Positions 43,686 through 52,637 of a DNA stretch of 64,000 bases are shown one piece after another (the stretch's first letter is position 1; each line of letters opens with the position of its first letter). A model generated the notes under the pieces. That model was not told the DNA's origin and searched no databases. It saw nothing but the letters and a program-made list of their open reading frames with translations. The position numbers were made by a program, and so were the translations under genes. Source of the stretch: Bacteroidota bacterium (GTDB taxonomy: Bacteria; Bacteroidota; Bacteroidia; Bacteroidales; CAIWKO01); assembly GCA_037133915.1 (NCBI GenBank), contig JBAXND010000013.1, positions 1-64,000 of the forward strand, written 5' to 3'.

Positions 43686-45200
43686 TTACCTGATAAACCT
43701 GAACATATTGCCCCACCTGATTTTGCCGTTGAAGAGTTCTTTATTCTGGTCTAAACTCAGCCATACAAAAACAGCTTTGCCCACGATATGATCTTCGGGT
43801 ACAAATCCCCAAAAACGCGAGTCGGCACTGTTGTGTCTGTTATCGCCCATCATCCAGTAATAGCCCATTTTAAACGTATATTTATCGGTAGGTCTTCCGT
43901 TAATAATAATTTTGTCGCCTTCCACTTTCAGGTCATTGCCTTCATAAATGCGTATGATGCGGTCGTAGAGTAAAATATTCTTTTTGTTAAGGGAGATAGT
44001 AACGCCTTTTTCGGGCAAATAGATGGGTCCGAAGTTATCTTCATTCCAGGGATACACAGAGTCGAAGGGGAAAATATAAGGTGCCCACTGCCCTTTCGGG
44101 CTTACAAATTTTTCGACTTTGGCAACGTTCATTTGCTGACCGATAAGAGCAGCGGCAGCATCGGTGAGGGTAACCAGAAACTTGTTTGCATCCACCTGAT
44201 AAATTTCTTCGGTGATATCATACGTTTGGATAAAACGTGCAGAAATGCGGCTGCTGTCTTTGGTTGTAACAATATACTTGTATTCCTTTTTCCCGACATT
44301 GGGCAACTCTTTCCCATTGATATATACAATCTGATTTTTGATTTGAAGGCTGTCGCCCGGAATTCCGATACATCTTTTGATATAGTTTTCTCTTTTATCA
44401 ACGGGACGCGCAATAATATCGCCATAAACACGCTTGTTGCGCCATACTTCGCTATGTCCGTTTTCGCGGACCAGCGCATAATAGCTACGATTCTGAACGT
44501 TGAGAGCCACAGTATCGCCGTCGGGATAATTGAATACCACCACGTCGTTATTTTTGACATTCTGAAATCCAGGGAAGCGGTAATAAGGCAGTTTGATCCA
44601 TTCGAGATAAGAGCGTGTATCTTTGGTAAGCGGCATAGTATGGTGTGCAAACGGGAATGACAGCGGGGTCATGGGAACGCGGGGACCGTAATTTACTTTA
44701 CTCACGAACAGGTAATCGCCCACAAGCAGTGTTTTTTCCATTGAAGATGTAGGAATGGTGTAAGCTTCGATAAAAAAAGTACGGATTATGGTGGCGGCAA
44801 TTACCGCGAAAATAATGGCATCGGCCCATTCGCGTACAGCCGATTTTTTTATTGGTTTTCTTTTAACGGGATCGAGATAAGGCATTTTGTCAATGAAGCC
44901 GAGCCATGGCAGATAGAAGAATGGAAACATCACGGCAAGTGCATGAGCGCCCAATCCGAATTTATTGAAGCATTTCACAACTTCCACAATCATGAGCAGA
45001 ATCGTGAACACATTGATAAAGGGAATGATGATGAAAATAAACCACCACATTGGTTTTTTGATAATGCGAAGCCAGATATAAAAATTGAAAAATGGAATGA
45101 GTACATACCAGCCCTTCTGACCGGATTTCTCAAATACTTTCCATAAACCGGCAATAAACAGTGCCGTGAAAATTAGTGTGATAATTGCGTATGCGCTCAT
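43686..45200 (-). CDS. lepB: Signal peptidase I with an N-terminal DUF5684-like membrane domain
   Basis: This 504-residue membrane serine peptidase removes signal peptides from Sec-exported proteins, which would include all the T9SS substrates in this window. Residues 1-100 form three or four hydrophobic segments (WYVLIPFFNFYIWLRIIKKP is typical of DUF5684) ahead of the usual LepB transmembrane helix (about 126-143). The catalytic serine is Ser153 in IPTSSMEKTLLVGDYLFVSK and the general-base lysine is Lys275 in ENYIKRCIGIPGD. The conserved GDNRHNSADSRFWG box is near the C-terminus. The long insert between boxes is normal for Bacteroidetes LepB. A minus-strand TACGTTTG box (45274-45281) may be its -7 element. 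Confidence 0.94.
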   Translation of the reverse strand: MSAYAIITLIFTALFIAGLWKVFEKSGQKGWYVLIPFFNFYIWLRIIKKPMWWFIFIIIPFINVFTILLMIVEVVKCFNKFGLGAHALAVMFPFFYLPWLGFIDKMPYLDPVKRKPIKKSAVREWADAIIFAVIAATIIRTFFIEAYTIPTSSMEKTLLVGDYLFVSKVNYGPRVPMTPLSFPFAHHTMPLTKDTRSYLEWIKLPYYRFPGFQNVKNNDVVVFNYPDGDTVALNVQNRSYYALVRENGHSEVWRNKRVYGDIIARPVDKRENYIKRCIGIPGDSLQIKNQIVYINGKELPNVGKKEYKYIVTTKDSSRISARFIQTYDITEEIYQVDANKFLVTLTDAAAALIGQQMNVAKVEKFVSPKGQWAPYIFPFDSVYPWNEDNFGPIYLPEKGVTISLNKKNILLYDRIIRIYEGNDLKVEGDKIIINGRPTDKYTFKMGYYWMMGDNRHNSADSRFWGFVPEDHIVGKAVFVWLSLDQNKELFNGKIRWGNMFRFIR

Positions 45201-45538
45201 AGTGGTTACTTTAATAATATAGAATTGCCTGCATTTTAACCGAACATAAAACGTTCGTTTTTGGAAATAATTGCAAACGTAGTAAAAAACAGACAGATTT
45301 CAGGCTTCCGTGGTCAAAAATTCGAGTTTGGCCAGGACACGAACCGGACAAATTGCCGGAAAGCGACATCAAAAATTACAATATTGCATTTAAAACTGCT
45401 GTCGTCGGCATTTCAGGCGATTCATTACCATTTGAGGGATAGCATGAAATGCTGACATGATAACAATTAGTAAAAAAAATGCCGCTGTTTTTCCAAATGT
45501 TTATATTTTTGCAATGCTTGAACATAAAAAAGAAAAAC
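45201..45538. other. Divergent promoter region, lepB and the DUF6580 gene
   Basis: No gene is seen. The plus-strand -7 box TATTTTTG (45504-45511) lies 27 bases before the ATG at 45539, and the minus-strand -7 box TACGTTTG (45274-45281) lies about 73 bases before lepB. Neither has a clear -33 element. Confidence 0.45.
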
Positions 45539-46093
45539 ATGAATAAGAAAGTTTTCACCTCACGCTTTTGGTTAGTACTCACAATTATTGCAACCGGTGC
45601 AGCAATGCGCCTTGTGCCCCACTGGCCTAATTTCACTCCTATTGCTGCTATTGCTTTATTTGGCGGCGCCTATATGACACGTAAACATCTTGCTTTTATT
45701 ATTCCGATAGCAGCCATGCTGTTAAGCGATTTATTCCTTGGCTTTCACTCAACAATGATTGCCGTTTATATTGGTTTTGCTATTACCGTATCGTTAGGAC
45801 TGTTGATTGCCCGGAAGCCTAAAGCGCTGAATATTGTTGCTGCATCATTTGCGTCAACTGTTATATTTTTCCTCATTACCAATTTTGGTTCATGGCTCAG
45901 CGACCCGATGTACGCTAAAGATTTTACCGGTCTGATGCAATCGTATGTTGCAGGTCTGGCATTTTTCAACGACGGCGCTCAGGGCATTTCATTCTTTGTG
46001 AACAGTCTGGTGGGCGATTTGTTCTACAACACTGTGTTCTTTGGTGTTTTCTACCTTGCGAAACTCAGGTTTCCTGTTCTGGCGAAAGCATAA
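45539..46093 (+). CDS. DUF6580 family integral membrane protein
   Basis: This 184-residue protein has about five or six hydrophobic helices. The signature FTPIAAIALFGGAYMTRK, then AFIIPIAAMLLSDLFLGFHSTMIAVYIGFA, fits DUF6580, whose substrate is unknown; the layout recalls small vitamin or ECF-type S components, which is only a suggestion. I start at the Met of MNKKVFTSRFW rather than 20 codons earlier because the -7 promoter box (45504-45511) would lie inside the longer frame. A strong terminator follows. Confidence 0.82.
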   Translation: MNKKVFTSRFWLVLTIIATGAAMRLVPHWPNFTPIAAIALFGGAYMTRKHLAFIIPIAAMLLSDLFLGFHSTMIAVYIGFAITVSLGLLIARKPKALNIVAASFASTVIFFLITNFGSWLSDPMYAKDFTGLMQSYVAGLAFFNDGAQGISFFVNSLVGDLFYNTVFFGVFYLAKLRFPVLAKA

Positions 46094-46108
46094 TAACATA
46101 TTCTTACG

Positions 46109-46143
46109 AAAAAAAGCTGTCTCGTAAAGAGACAGCTTTTTTT
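46109..46143. terminator. Bidirectional terminator between convergent genes
   Basis: A perfect 15-bp stem (46109-46123 with 46129-46143) with core AGCTGTCTC, a GTAAA loop, an A run on the left and a T run on the right. It serves both the DUF6580 gene and the TPR gene. Confidence 0.9.
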
Positions 46144-46173
46144 GTTTACACTCCAGCTTTTTGCAGTAATTGA

Positions 46174-48399
46174 TTATTCGTGCAAGGCGTATTTCAGATA
46201 ATCGAGCATGATGGGAATATCATCGGGGTCGATGCCATTGCGCAGCAGGTATTCGGTATCATCTTCAAAGGCTTTCAGGAATGATTCACGGCTGTTATCC
46301 GTTTCCCGGATGCTGTTCACATACATGTTGATGGCCTCTTCCTTACTGCCGCTGCACCATTTCAGATGGCCGATATTCATAAAATCATAGCGATTGGGTG
46401 TTTCGTTTTCGGCCAGGCGATTGTAGTAGCTTTCTGCTTCGGCGAATTTTCCATTCACAAACAGACACCAAGCAATCGGTCGGAGTACTTTGCTGTTGCC
46501 GGGCGATTGCAATTCGACTTTATAATAATAGTTAAGGGCCGATTTGAAATCTTTCATATGCAGAAAGCAATTGGCGATACTGATTTGCAGATTTATGTTG
46601 GAAGGTTCAGCCATTTCGGCTTCACGATAGTACTCGAGCGCTTTTTTGAAATTTCCGGTACGCGTGTAGCAGTAAGCAATTTTTTTCGTGAGCCAGGTAC
46701 GTCCTGATTCGAAAAGCTCCGATTTCAGATAGAATTCCAGTGCTTTGGTGTAATCGTCATTTTTTTGGTGGCAATAGCCTGTTTTCTGAAACAGTTCTGC
46801 ATCGGCTCTTCCATCGGCGGCAAGCAAGGTAAATACTTCAAGAGCTTCATCAAAATGATTATTCTCGAAATAGAAGTTCCCGGATTTTTGCAGCATATCA
46901 TCAGGATTCACCAGTTGTTTGAAGAACCATTTATTATGGAAATCAAACATATTATCAAAGAGGTCATCAAATTCGGAATGCAGCGGATGCAGTTTAAAAA
47001 AGCGGTACATATCCTGAATATACTGAGTAAAAACGCTATAATGTTTCAAAGACTTATTCAGAATTTCGTCTTCGCTGCCGACTTCATTCATGCTTTCGAG
47101 TTCTGCATTGAACATGGTCAGCAGCATTTCTTTTTGATTTTCGGGAAGCGCTTCAACGTTCAGACAAAATGAGTACTTGTCGGAATTGCAGATATACGTA
47201 GATGAGGCAAGTGCTTCAGTAAAAACGCTGCTGAACTTTTCATCTTCGGCTCGCAGTGCACGGGCGACTTCGGGATGGTTTCCGAAGAATGGCAAAAACC
47301 AGTTGTGAATCTCGTTGAAAAACGGGAAATGCTTCAGCATGGCAAAGGTTGTCATGAAAACATCGGTACCTTCAAGCTGGAGTCGCGAGAGCTCTTCCAG
47401 TTTACCCATCAACTCGGGCGAATCTTCCAGAAACGATTGCCAGTCGGGATTTTTATCGGTTGCTTCCTGATCGGAAATAATGTTGTTGAGATCGAGTTTA
47501 TCTTCGAGTTTAGATTGCAGTTTGAGAATGTCAGGCATAATTTCTTCGCGCAGACGTTTTGATATTTTCTCGGTATCTCTGGCGCGTGTCAATTGCTTTG
47601 TAACCGTTAAAAAGTCTTCGGCCATCAGACTGTTGTCGCTGTATGTTTTCAATCGCGCGGCAACGGCCGGATACAATGAAAGCCGGTTATCATAGAGATA
47701 CATTGAAACGATGGCGCCCAGCAAGGCGCGTTCACTCACCTGCATAATTTCCGTATCATAAATATCTAGTAAAAGCTGCAGTTTGGCTTCATCAAAACAA
47801 TGCATCAGCCCCATGGTAATACCGCTCACCACAACAGATTTATTGTACCACGGACACTCCGGTTCGTTTATCAGCGCCATAATGCTGCTGCAATCGGGAC
47901 CGGTAAATTTATCTTTCAGCCAAAGGTTTCTGAAAAGTTCTTCCAACACCAGACTTTCATGCACATCAGGATCGTCGGTTGCAACAGGAATATCGCCGAG
48001 CAAATCACTTACTTCAGCATTTGACTGGTGATGGTCAAGTAATTCAGGAATCAGCTTTTGCAGACGTTCGGGGAGGCGGATTACATTTTTTTTGAAACGG
48101 TAAATCTGAATTCCCGACTGCTCCAGCAGTGTTTCCTTCACTTCGTCGGTAAGCATAAGTACTGATTTAAGCAAATGCTGATAAACGCGTGCCCTTTGCG
48201 GATCATTAATTCCACGAACCGTGTACAGTAAAATATTTTTGTAAGTTTCATTGAATTCGGTGAGCCGGTCGCGGTATTCTCCTAAAGAGGCCTGCCGAAC
48301 CAGCGTTTCAAGCAATTCGAGGGCTTCTTTCAGATTTTTAGACGTTGCCAGTGTGCAAATGCGTTTGTGTGCGGAAACTATTTCATTTCGTGTTATCAT
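46174..48399 (-). CDS. Tetratricopeptide-repeat protein (741 aa)
   Basis: This cytoplasmic, helical protein has no signal peptide. The N-terminal 500 residues have no domain I recognise. The C-terminal part (about residues 505-705) carries five or six TPR units, for example SGNFYFENNHFDEALEVFTLL, KALEFYLKSELFESG, TGNFKKALEYYREAEMAEP and MKDFKSALNYYYKVELQSP. TPR arrays mediate protein-protein contacts. It is divergently placed from the hybrid histidine kinase gene, with a 262-bp gap between them. A minus-strand TATTTTTG box is at 48440-48447, but no -33 element is evident. Confidence 0.82.
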   Translation of the reverse strand: MITRNEIVSAHKRICTLATSKNLKEALELLETLVRQASLGEYRDRLTEFNETYKNILLYTVRGINDPQRARVYQHLLKSVLMLTDEVKETLLEQSGIQIYRFKKNVIRLPERLQKLIPELLDHHQSNAEVSDLLGDIPVATDDPDVHESLVLEELFRNLWLKDKFTGPDCSSIMALINEPECPWYNKSVVVSGITMGLMHCFDEAKLQLLLDIYDTEIMQVSERALLGAIVSMYLYDNRLSLYPAVAARLKTYSDNSLMAEDFLTVTKQLTRARDTEKISKRLREEIMPDILKLQSKLEDKLDLNNIISDQEATDKNPDWQSFLEDSPELMGKLEELSRLQLEGTDVFMTTFAMLKHFPFFNEIHNWFLPFFGNHPEVARALRAEDEKFSSVFTEALASSTYICNSDKYSFCLNVEALPENQKEMLLTMFNAELESMNEVGSEDEILNKSLKHYSVFTQYIQDMYRFFKLHPLHSEFDDLFDNMFDFHNKWFFKQLVNPDDMLQKSGNFYFENNHFDEALEVFTLLAADGRADAELFQKTGYCHQKNDDYTKALEFYLKSELFESGRTWLTKKIAYCYTRTGNFKKALEYYREAEMAEPSNINLQISIANCFLHMKDFKSALNYYYKVELQSPGNSKVLRPIAWCLFVNGKFAEAESYYNRLAENETPNRYDFMNIGHLKWCSGSKEEAINMYVNSIRETDNSRESFLKAFEDDTEYLLRNGIDPDDIPIMLDYLKYALHE

Positions 48400-48605
48400 G
48401 GCTGAATAAGAAATTATATAACTATCGGATTTGAACTATCAAAAATAGTGCATGAAATAAAATGGCTGAGAATTTCGATTTTGAAGCACCAAATACTACT
48501 TAAATACTTGAAATATTTGATATTTTGGGTCAAACCCTGTCAAAATGTCATTAAACAGCGATGCCATTTTGGAAAAATCCGATTTCACTAAATTAATATC
48601 GTTTA

Positions 48606-48640
48606 TTTTGCATTTGACACTGTAATTGATGTTATATTTG
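48606..48640 (+). promoter_or_regulatory. Promoter of the hybrid histidine kinase gene
   Basis: TTTG (48607-48610), 22 bp, TATATTTG (48633-48640), 21 bases before the ATG at 48662. The -7 box fits the consensus; the spacer is at the long end of the range. Confidence 0.55.
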
Positions 48641-48661
48641 TTATGAAAATCATATTCTTAG

Positions 48662-51600
48662 ATGGAGAATAAATCCGATAAAGCACCTTCTGAATCTGTA
48701 GCTGAACTCAAACAACGCATTGCCCAACTTGAGGACACAAATAGAGAATTGACAGCTAAGCTGGCTGGTGACTTGCCGAACGATTTTCAGATTGACAACC
48801 CTATTTATAAGCGTATTGTTGACGAAAGCCTTATTGGGGTTTATATTACTGATTTACCCGGTAAGATATTATTTGCAAATAACGCTCTGGTAAAAATGCT
48901 GGGGTATGAGCATCCTGAGGAATTGCAATCGTTGACGGCTTCCACCATGTATCATAATCCGGAGGCCCGGAAAGCCATGATTGAAACGATACAGGAAGCC
49001 GGCAGCATTAAAAATTTTGATGTTGATTTGGTGCGGCGCGATGGCTGTATTTTAAACGCTTCTTTTTCATCATTCATTGATGGAGAGCGAATGTGGGGAA
49101 TGGTTCTCGACCTGACCGCTCACAAAAAAGCCGACCATAAATTACACCTGAACGAGCTGCGCCTTGAGGCCATGCTGGAGCTCTCGCGAATCAAGGATGC
49201 ACCTCTGAACAAAGTCACTGATTATGTCCTCGAAAAAGCAGTAGAAGTAACGGGCAGCACCATCGGGTATCTGGCATTTACCAATGAAGAGGAAACTTTT
49301 TTAACGATGTATTCATGGTCAAAAACGGCCATGGAAGAATGCCGCATCAGCGACAAACCTATTATTTACCCTGTAAACGCAACAGGATTGTGGGGCGAAG
49401 CTGTCAGACAGCGAAAACCGATTATCACCAATAATTACGCCGCGCCGAGTCCTTTAAAAAAGGGATATCCGGAAGGTCATGTGCCGGTGGTGAATCACAT
49501 GAACATCCCGATATTTGACGGAAATCATATCGTGATGCTTATTGGCGTCGGCAACAAACCCGGTGATTATGATGAAACGGATATCCGGCAACTGACCTTG
49601 CTCATGAATGAGCTGTGGCGGATTATGAAAATGCAGGAACAGGAAAGTTTGATGGCACAATCGGAGGTGTTGTTCAATTCTACGATTAACTCCATTACCG
49701 ACTGGATTCATATTGTTGACATGAAGCTGGAATTCCTTTACATGAATAAGGCGTTGCGCGATTTTTCAAAGAAATTGAATCTGGCTCAGGACATTGAAGG
49801 CAGAAACATCAGAGAGGTTTTCACATTTCTTTCTGATGAAGTTATGAATGGCTACAGGCAGGTTCTGGAAACCGGAAAATTGATCATTACATCGGAAACT
49901 ACCAACATTGCCGGTAATGAAATTGCCACCGAAACCTATAAATGGCCTGTGCTGGATGAAGCGGGTAAGGTGATTCGAATTGTGACTATAATGCGTGATG
50001 TCACCGCAAAGAAAAAAGTTGAGCACACCTTGCGTTTAAGTGAAGAAAAATACCGTTCACTTTTCACGGAAATGATGAGCGCTTTTGCCTTGCACGAGAT
50101 TGTTTTTAATTCAGACGGCGACCCGGTTGATTATATTTTTCTAGAAGTGAACCCTGCATTTGAGCAGCTCACGGGATTGAAAAGTGCCGACATCATTGGT
50201 AAAAGAGCAAAAACAGTAATGCCAGACCTAGAACCGTTCTGGCTTGAGAATTATTCGAAAGTGGCCATTGCCGGAGAACATATTCAGTTTGAGAGTTACA
50301 CGGCAAGTCTTAAAAAATATTTTGATGTCCGCGCTTATAACGCAGGCAAAAACCGCTTTGCGGTAGTATTCCATGATATTACAGAACGTAAAGTTACAGA
50401 AGAAGCCCTTAAAGAAAGTGAAGAACGTTACCGCACCGTAGTTGAAAACACAGGCGAAGGTGTGAGTATTGTGGATGATAAGGAATGTATCTTTTTTGCA
50501 AACAGCGCGGCCGAAAATATTTTCGGCGTGAAGCCCCGCGAACTCCTTGGCAAATCCTTATCGGAATATACAAATAAGGGCGCTTTTGAAGTTGTGCTTG
50601 GGCAGACAGCCATTCGCAAAATGGGTATCAGCAGCAGCTATGAGCATGAAATAATGCGCAAGGACGGCAGTGCGCGCACCCTGATTGTAACCGCCACGCC
50701 CCGTTTTAATAAAGACAATGAATATATAGGCACATTCAGCGTTTTCCGCGATATTACAGAGCGAAAACTTTTTGAAAAAGAACTTATTGCCGCACGGGAT
50801 AAAGCGGAGCAGGCCGACAAACTGAAATCGGCATTTCTGGCGAATATGAGTCATGAAATTCGTACGCCGCTTAACGGTATTTTAGGATTCACTTCTATCC
50901 TGAAAATGGATCAGACGATTACTGACAAAAACAGGTCGTATCTTGATATTATTGATGAAAGCGGAAACCAGTTACTTAAACTCATCAATGATATCATCGA
51001 TATTTCAAAAATTGAAGCCGGACAATTGCAGATTGTGGACAAAGAATTTCCGCTTAATTATCTGCTTGCCGAACTTTACAATTTCTTTGAAAGCTATATT
51101 GACACGAATAAAAAAAACAAGCTGGAACTAAAGCTGCACGCCGGTTTGCCCGATACAAAAAGTTTTATTATTTCAGATGAATACCGGCTGCGTCAGGTCC
51201 TGACCAATCTGATAGGCAATGCCATTAAATTCACCAATACCGGAACCGTAGAGTTTGGCTATAAGGTACGTGATGACCATATGCTTGAGTTTTTTGTAAC
51301 AGATACAGGACTGGGAATTGCGGCCGAACAAATTGATGTTATTTTTGAACGGTTCAGACAGGGAGACGAAGGCATTGGCCGCAAATACGGAGGCACGGGA
51401 TTAGGACTTGCCATCACCCGCGAACTGGTTGAGCTGATGGGCGGCACCATATGGTTTAATTCTTCACCGAGCAAAGGATCTGCTTTTTATTTTACGATTC
51501 ATCTGCAAACCAGCGGACAAGAAAAAACACTTGAAAAAGGGCCTTCCAGTACACCGGATGCATTTGACTGGACGGGAAAAACTATACTTATTGCTGAAGA

Positions 51601-51934
51601 TGTTGACGCGAGCTTCCTGTTCCTGAGCATACTTTTAAAAAAGACGAACATTACAATTTTGCATGCGCGCGACGGCAAGGAAGTCATGGATATTATGCAT
51701 AAGAACTCACAGGTAGACCTGCTTTTGCTCGACATTCAGCTTCCGATTTTTAATGGATATGAAGTTGCCCGGCAATTACGGAAAGTGCTTCCTGATTTGC
51801 CCATCATCGCACAAACAGCCAATGCTTTTGAAGAAGATAAGGGTAAGTGCATTGATGCCGGTTGCAATAACTACCTTGCCAAACCTATCAAGAAAGACGC
51901 CTTGCGTGCCATGATTTCACAGTATATTCAGTGA
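48662..51934 (+). CDS. Soluble PAS/GAF hybrid sensor histidine kinase with receiver domain
   Basis: This 1090-residue kinase has no transmembrane segment. A short coiled coil (about 10-40) is followed by PAS (about 48-160), GAF (about 175-330; GSTIGYLAFTNEEETFLTMYS), three more PAS domains (about 335-455, 462-580 and 583-700), the HisKA helix with the phospho-accepting His731 in ANMSHEIRTPLNGILGF, and the HATPase (about 835-955, with N-box NLIGNAIKFTNTG and G-boxes DTGLGIA and GGTGLGLAI). A C-terminal receiver domain (about 970-1090) carries the phospho-acceptor Asp1024 in DLLLLDIQLP and the conserved Lys in NNYLAKP. It probably senses an intracellular or redox/metabolite signal. No separate response regulator or output domain is adjacent, so a phosphorelay partner must be elsewhere. 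Confidence 0.94.
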   Translation: MENKSDKAPSESVAELKQRIAQLEDTNRELTAKLAGDLPNDFQIDNPIYKRIVDESLIGVYITDLPGKILFANNALVKMLGYEHPEELQSLTASTMYHNPEARKAMIETIQEAGSIKNFDVDLVRRDGCILNASFSSFIDGERMWGMVLDLTAHKKADHKLHLNELRLEAMLELSRIKDAPLNKVTDYVLEKAVEVTGSTIGYLAFTNEEETFLTMYSWSKTAMEECRISDKPIIYPVNATGLWGEAVRQRKPIITNNYAAPSPLKKGYPEGHVPVVNHMNIPIFDGNHIVMLIGVGNKPGDYDETDIRQLTLLMNELWRIMKMQEQESLMAQSEVLFNSTINSITDWIHIVDMKLEFLYMNKALRDFSKKLNLAQDIEGRNIREVFTFLSDEVMNGYRQVLETGKLIITSETTNIAGNEIATETYKWPVLDEAGKVIRIVTIMRDVTAKKKVEHTLRLSEEKYRSLFTEMMSAFALHEIVFNSDGDPVDYIFLEVNPAFEQLTGLKSADIIGKRAKTVMPDLEPFWLENYSKVAIAGEHIQFESYTASLKKYFDVRAYNAGKNRFAVVFHDITERKVTEEALKESEERYRTVVENTGEGVSIVDDKECIFFANSAAENIFGVKPRELLGKSLSEYTNKGAFEVVLGQTAIRKMGISSSYEHEIMRKDGSARTLIVTATPRFNKDNEYIGTFSVFRDITERKLFEKELIAARDKAEQADKLKSAFLANMSHEIRTPLNGILGFTSILKMDQTITDKNRSYLDIIDESGNQLLKLINDIIDISKIEAGQLQIVDKEFPLNYLLAELYNFFESYIDTNKKNKLELKLHAGLPDTKSFIISDEYRLRQVLTNLIGNAIKFTNTGTVEFGYKVRDDHMLEFFVTDTGLGIAAEQIDVIFERFRQGDEGIGRKYGGTGLGLAITRELVELMGGTIWFNSSPSKGSAFYFTIHLQTSGQEKTLEKGPSSTPDAFDWTGKTILIAEDVDASFLFLSILLKKTNITILHARDGKEVMDIMHKNSQVDLLLLDIQLPIFNGYEVARQLRKVLPDLPIIAQTANAFEEDKGKCIDAGCNNYLAKPIKKDALRAMISQYIQ

Positions 51935-52182
51935 ATAGTGAATAGTTGACCATCCCTGAATAGCGTTGACCGATTTTACCAAGTTTAGTTGATGATTGAT
52001 AATTGAACTTATCCCGTCAGGGAAATGATATTTCTAGAAACAGAGATAACACACAAACCCGGCGGCGCAAGCAGTGAAGTTATTCGGAGAACAATTATAA
52101 TTTGCGGTGCAATGCAATGAATTTATTCTTCCGGTTTTTTTTGCTCATCAAGGGTTGCAATTACGGCGCTTGTTTTTTCTTT

Positions 52183-52343
52183 GGTACTTTTGTCTAGTCA
52201 CAAAAGTACCCAAAAGGACATGGCAAAACTATGCTTCCGCCCGCTCTGCGATATTTCTGAATTCCTGACAATGCGAGTAAACTTCATTGTCGGAATTCTA
52301 CGAAATATCACATTCATGCCCGCGCCTGCCCCGCAGTTTTGCC
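52183..52343. repeat. Nested inverted-repeat (REP/MITE-like) element
   Basis: Three palindromic parts are visible: GGTACTTTTGT with ACAAAAGTACC (52183-52193 and 52200-52210); GGCAAAACT with AGTTTTGCC (52222-52230 and 52335-52343); and an inner imperfect stem of about 24 bp (52250-52273 with 52285-52309, core AATTCCTGACAATG and CATTGTCGGAATT). The design resembles folded non-coding intergenic elements that are common in environmental Bacteroidetes. Confidence 0.6.
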
Positions 52344-52388
52344 GGGCCAACGCTCTTTAAAAAAGTAACGTATTAAAAACTAAGAGTA

Positions 52389-52612
52389 CCTGTCCGCCTT
52401 TGGCGGAAACAGTCGTGAGTCGTGAGTCAAGAGTCAACAAAAAATCTTTGCGTCTTCGCATGAGTTTTATCTGATTTGTCAATTTTTCACCTCGCAACGG
52501 GAAAATTACTCCGATTAGCAACATATTTTCTGCTCATGACACGAACAGAACGACTCGCTCCAACATATTTTCGACTTGTCATTGTTCACTTTTTCCGCCA
52601 AAGGCGGACAGG
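52389..52612. repeat. 21-bp perfect inverted repeat flanking about 180 bp
   Basis: 52389-52409 and 52592-52612 are exact reverse complements, each with the internally palindromic core TCCGCCTTTGGCGGA (or its complement). Inside lie two CAACATATTTTC copies (near 52519 and 52560). Confidence 0.75.
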
Positions 52613-52637
52613 CATTTTCACTGTTCACTGTTCACTA

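Larger units (their letters stand above)
51935..52637. other. 703-bp repeat-rich intergenic region
   Basis: No gene is seen. The region holds a nested inverted-repeat structure (52183-52343), a 21-bp perfect inverted repeat pair (52389-52612), a dispersed AGTCGTGAGTC tract (52411-52436) and an inverted copy of the repeat seen at 6024 (52446-52471). It lies between two convergent large genes. Confidence 0.65.

Noticed and set aside
44133..44660. 175-codon frame antisense to lepB
   Set aside because: It lies fully inside a well-supported LepB coding region, has no domain and no promoter.
52183..52612. Insertion sequence
   Set aside because: No transposase frame, no long terminal repeats with target duplication; only palindromic non-coding DNA.
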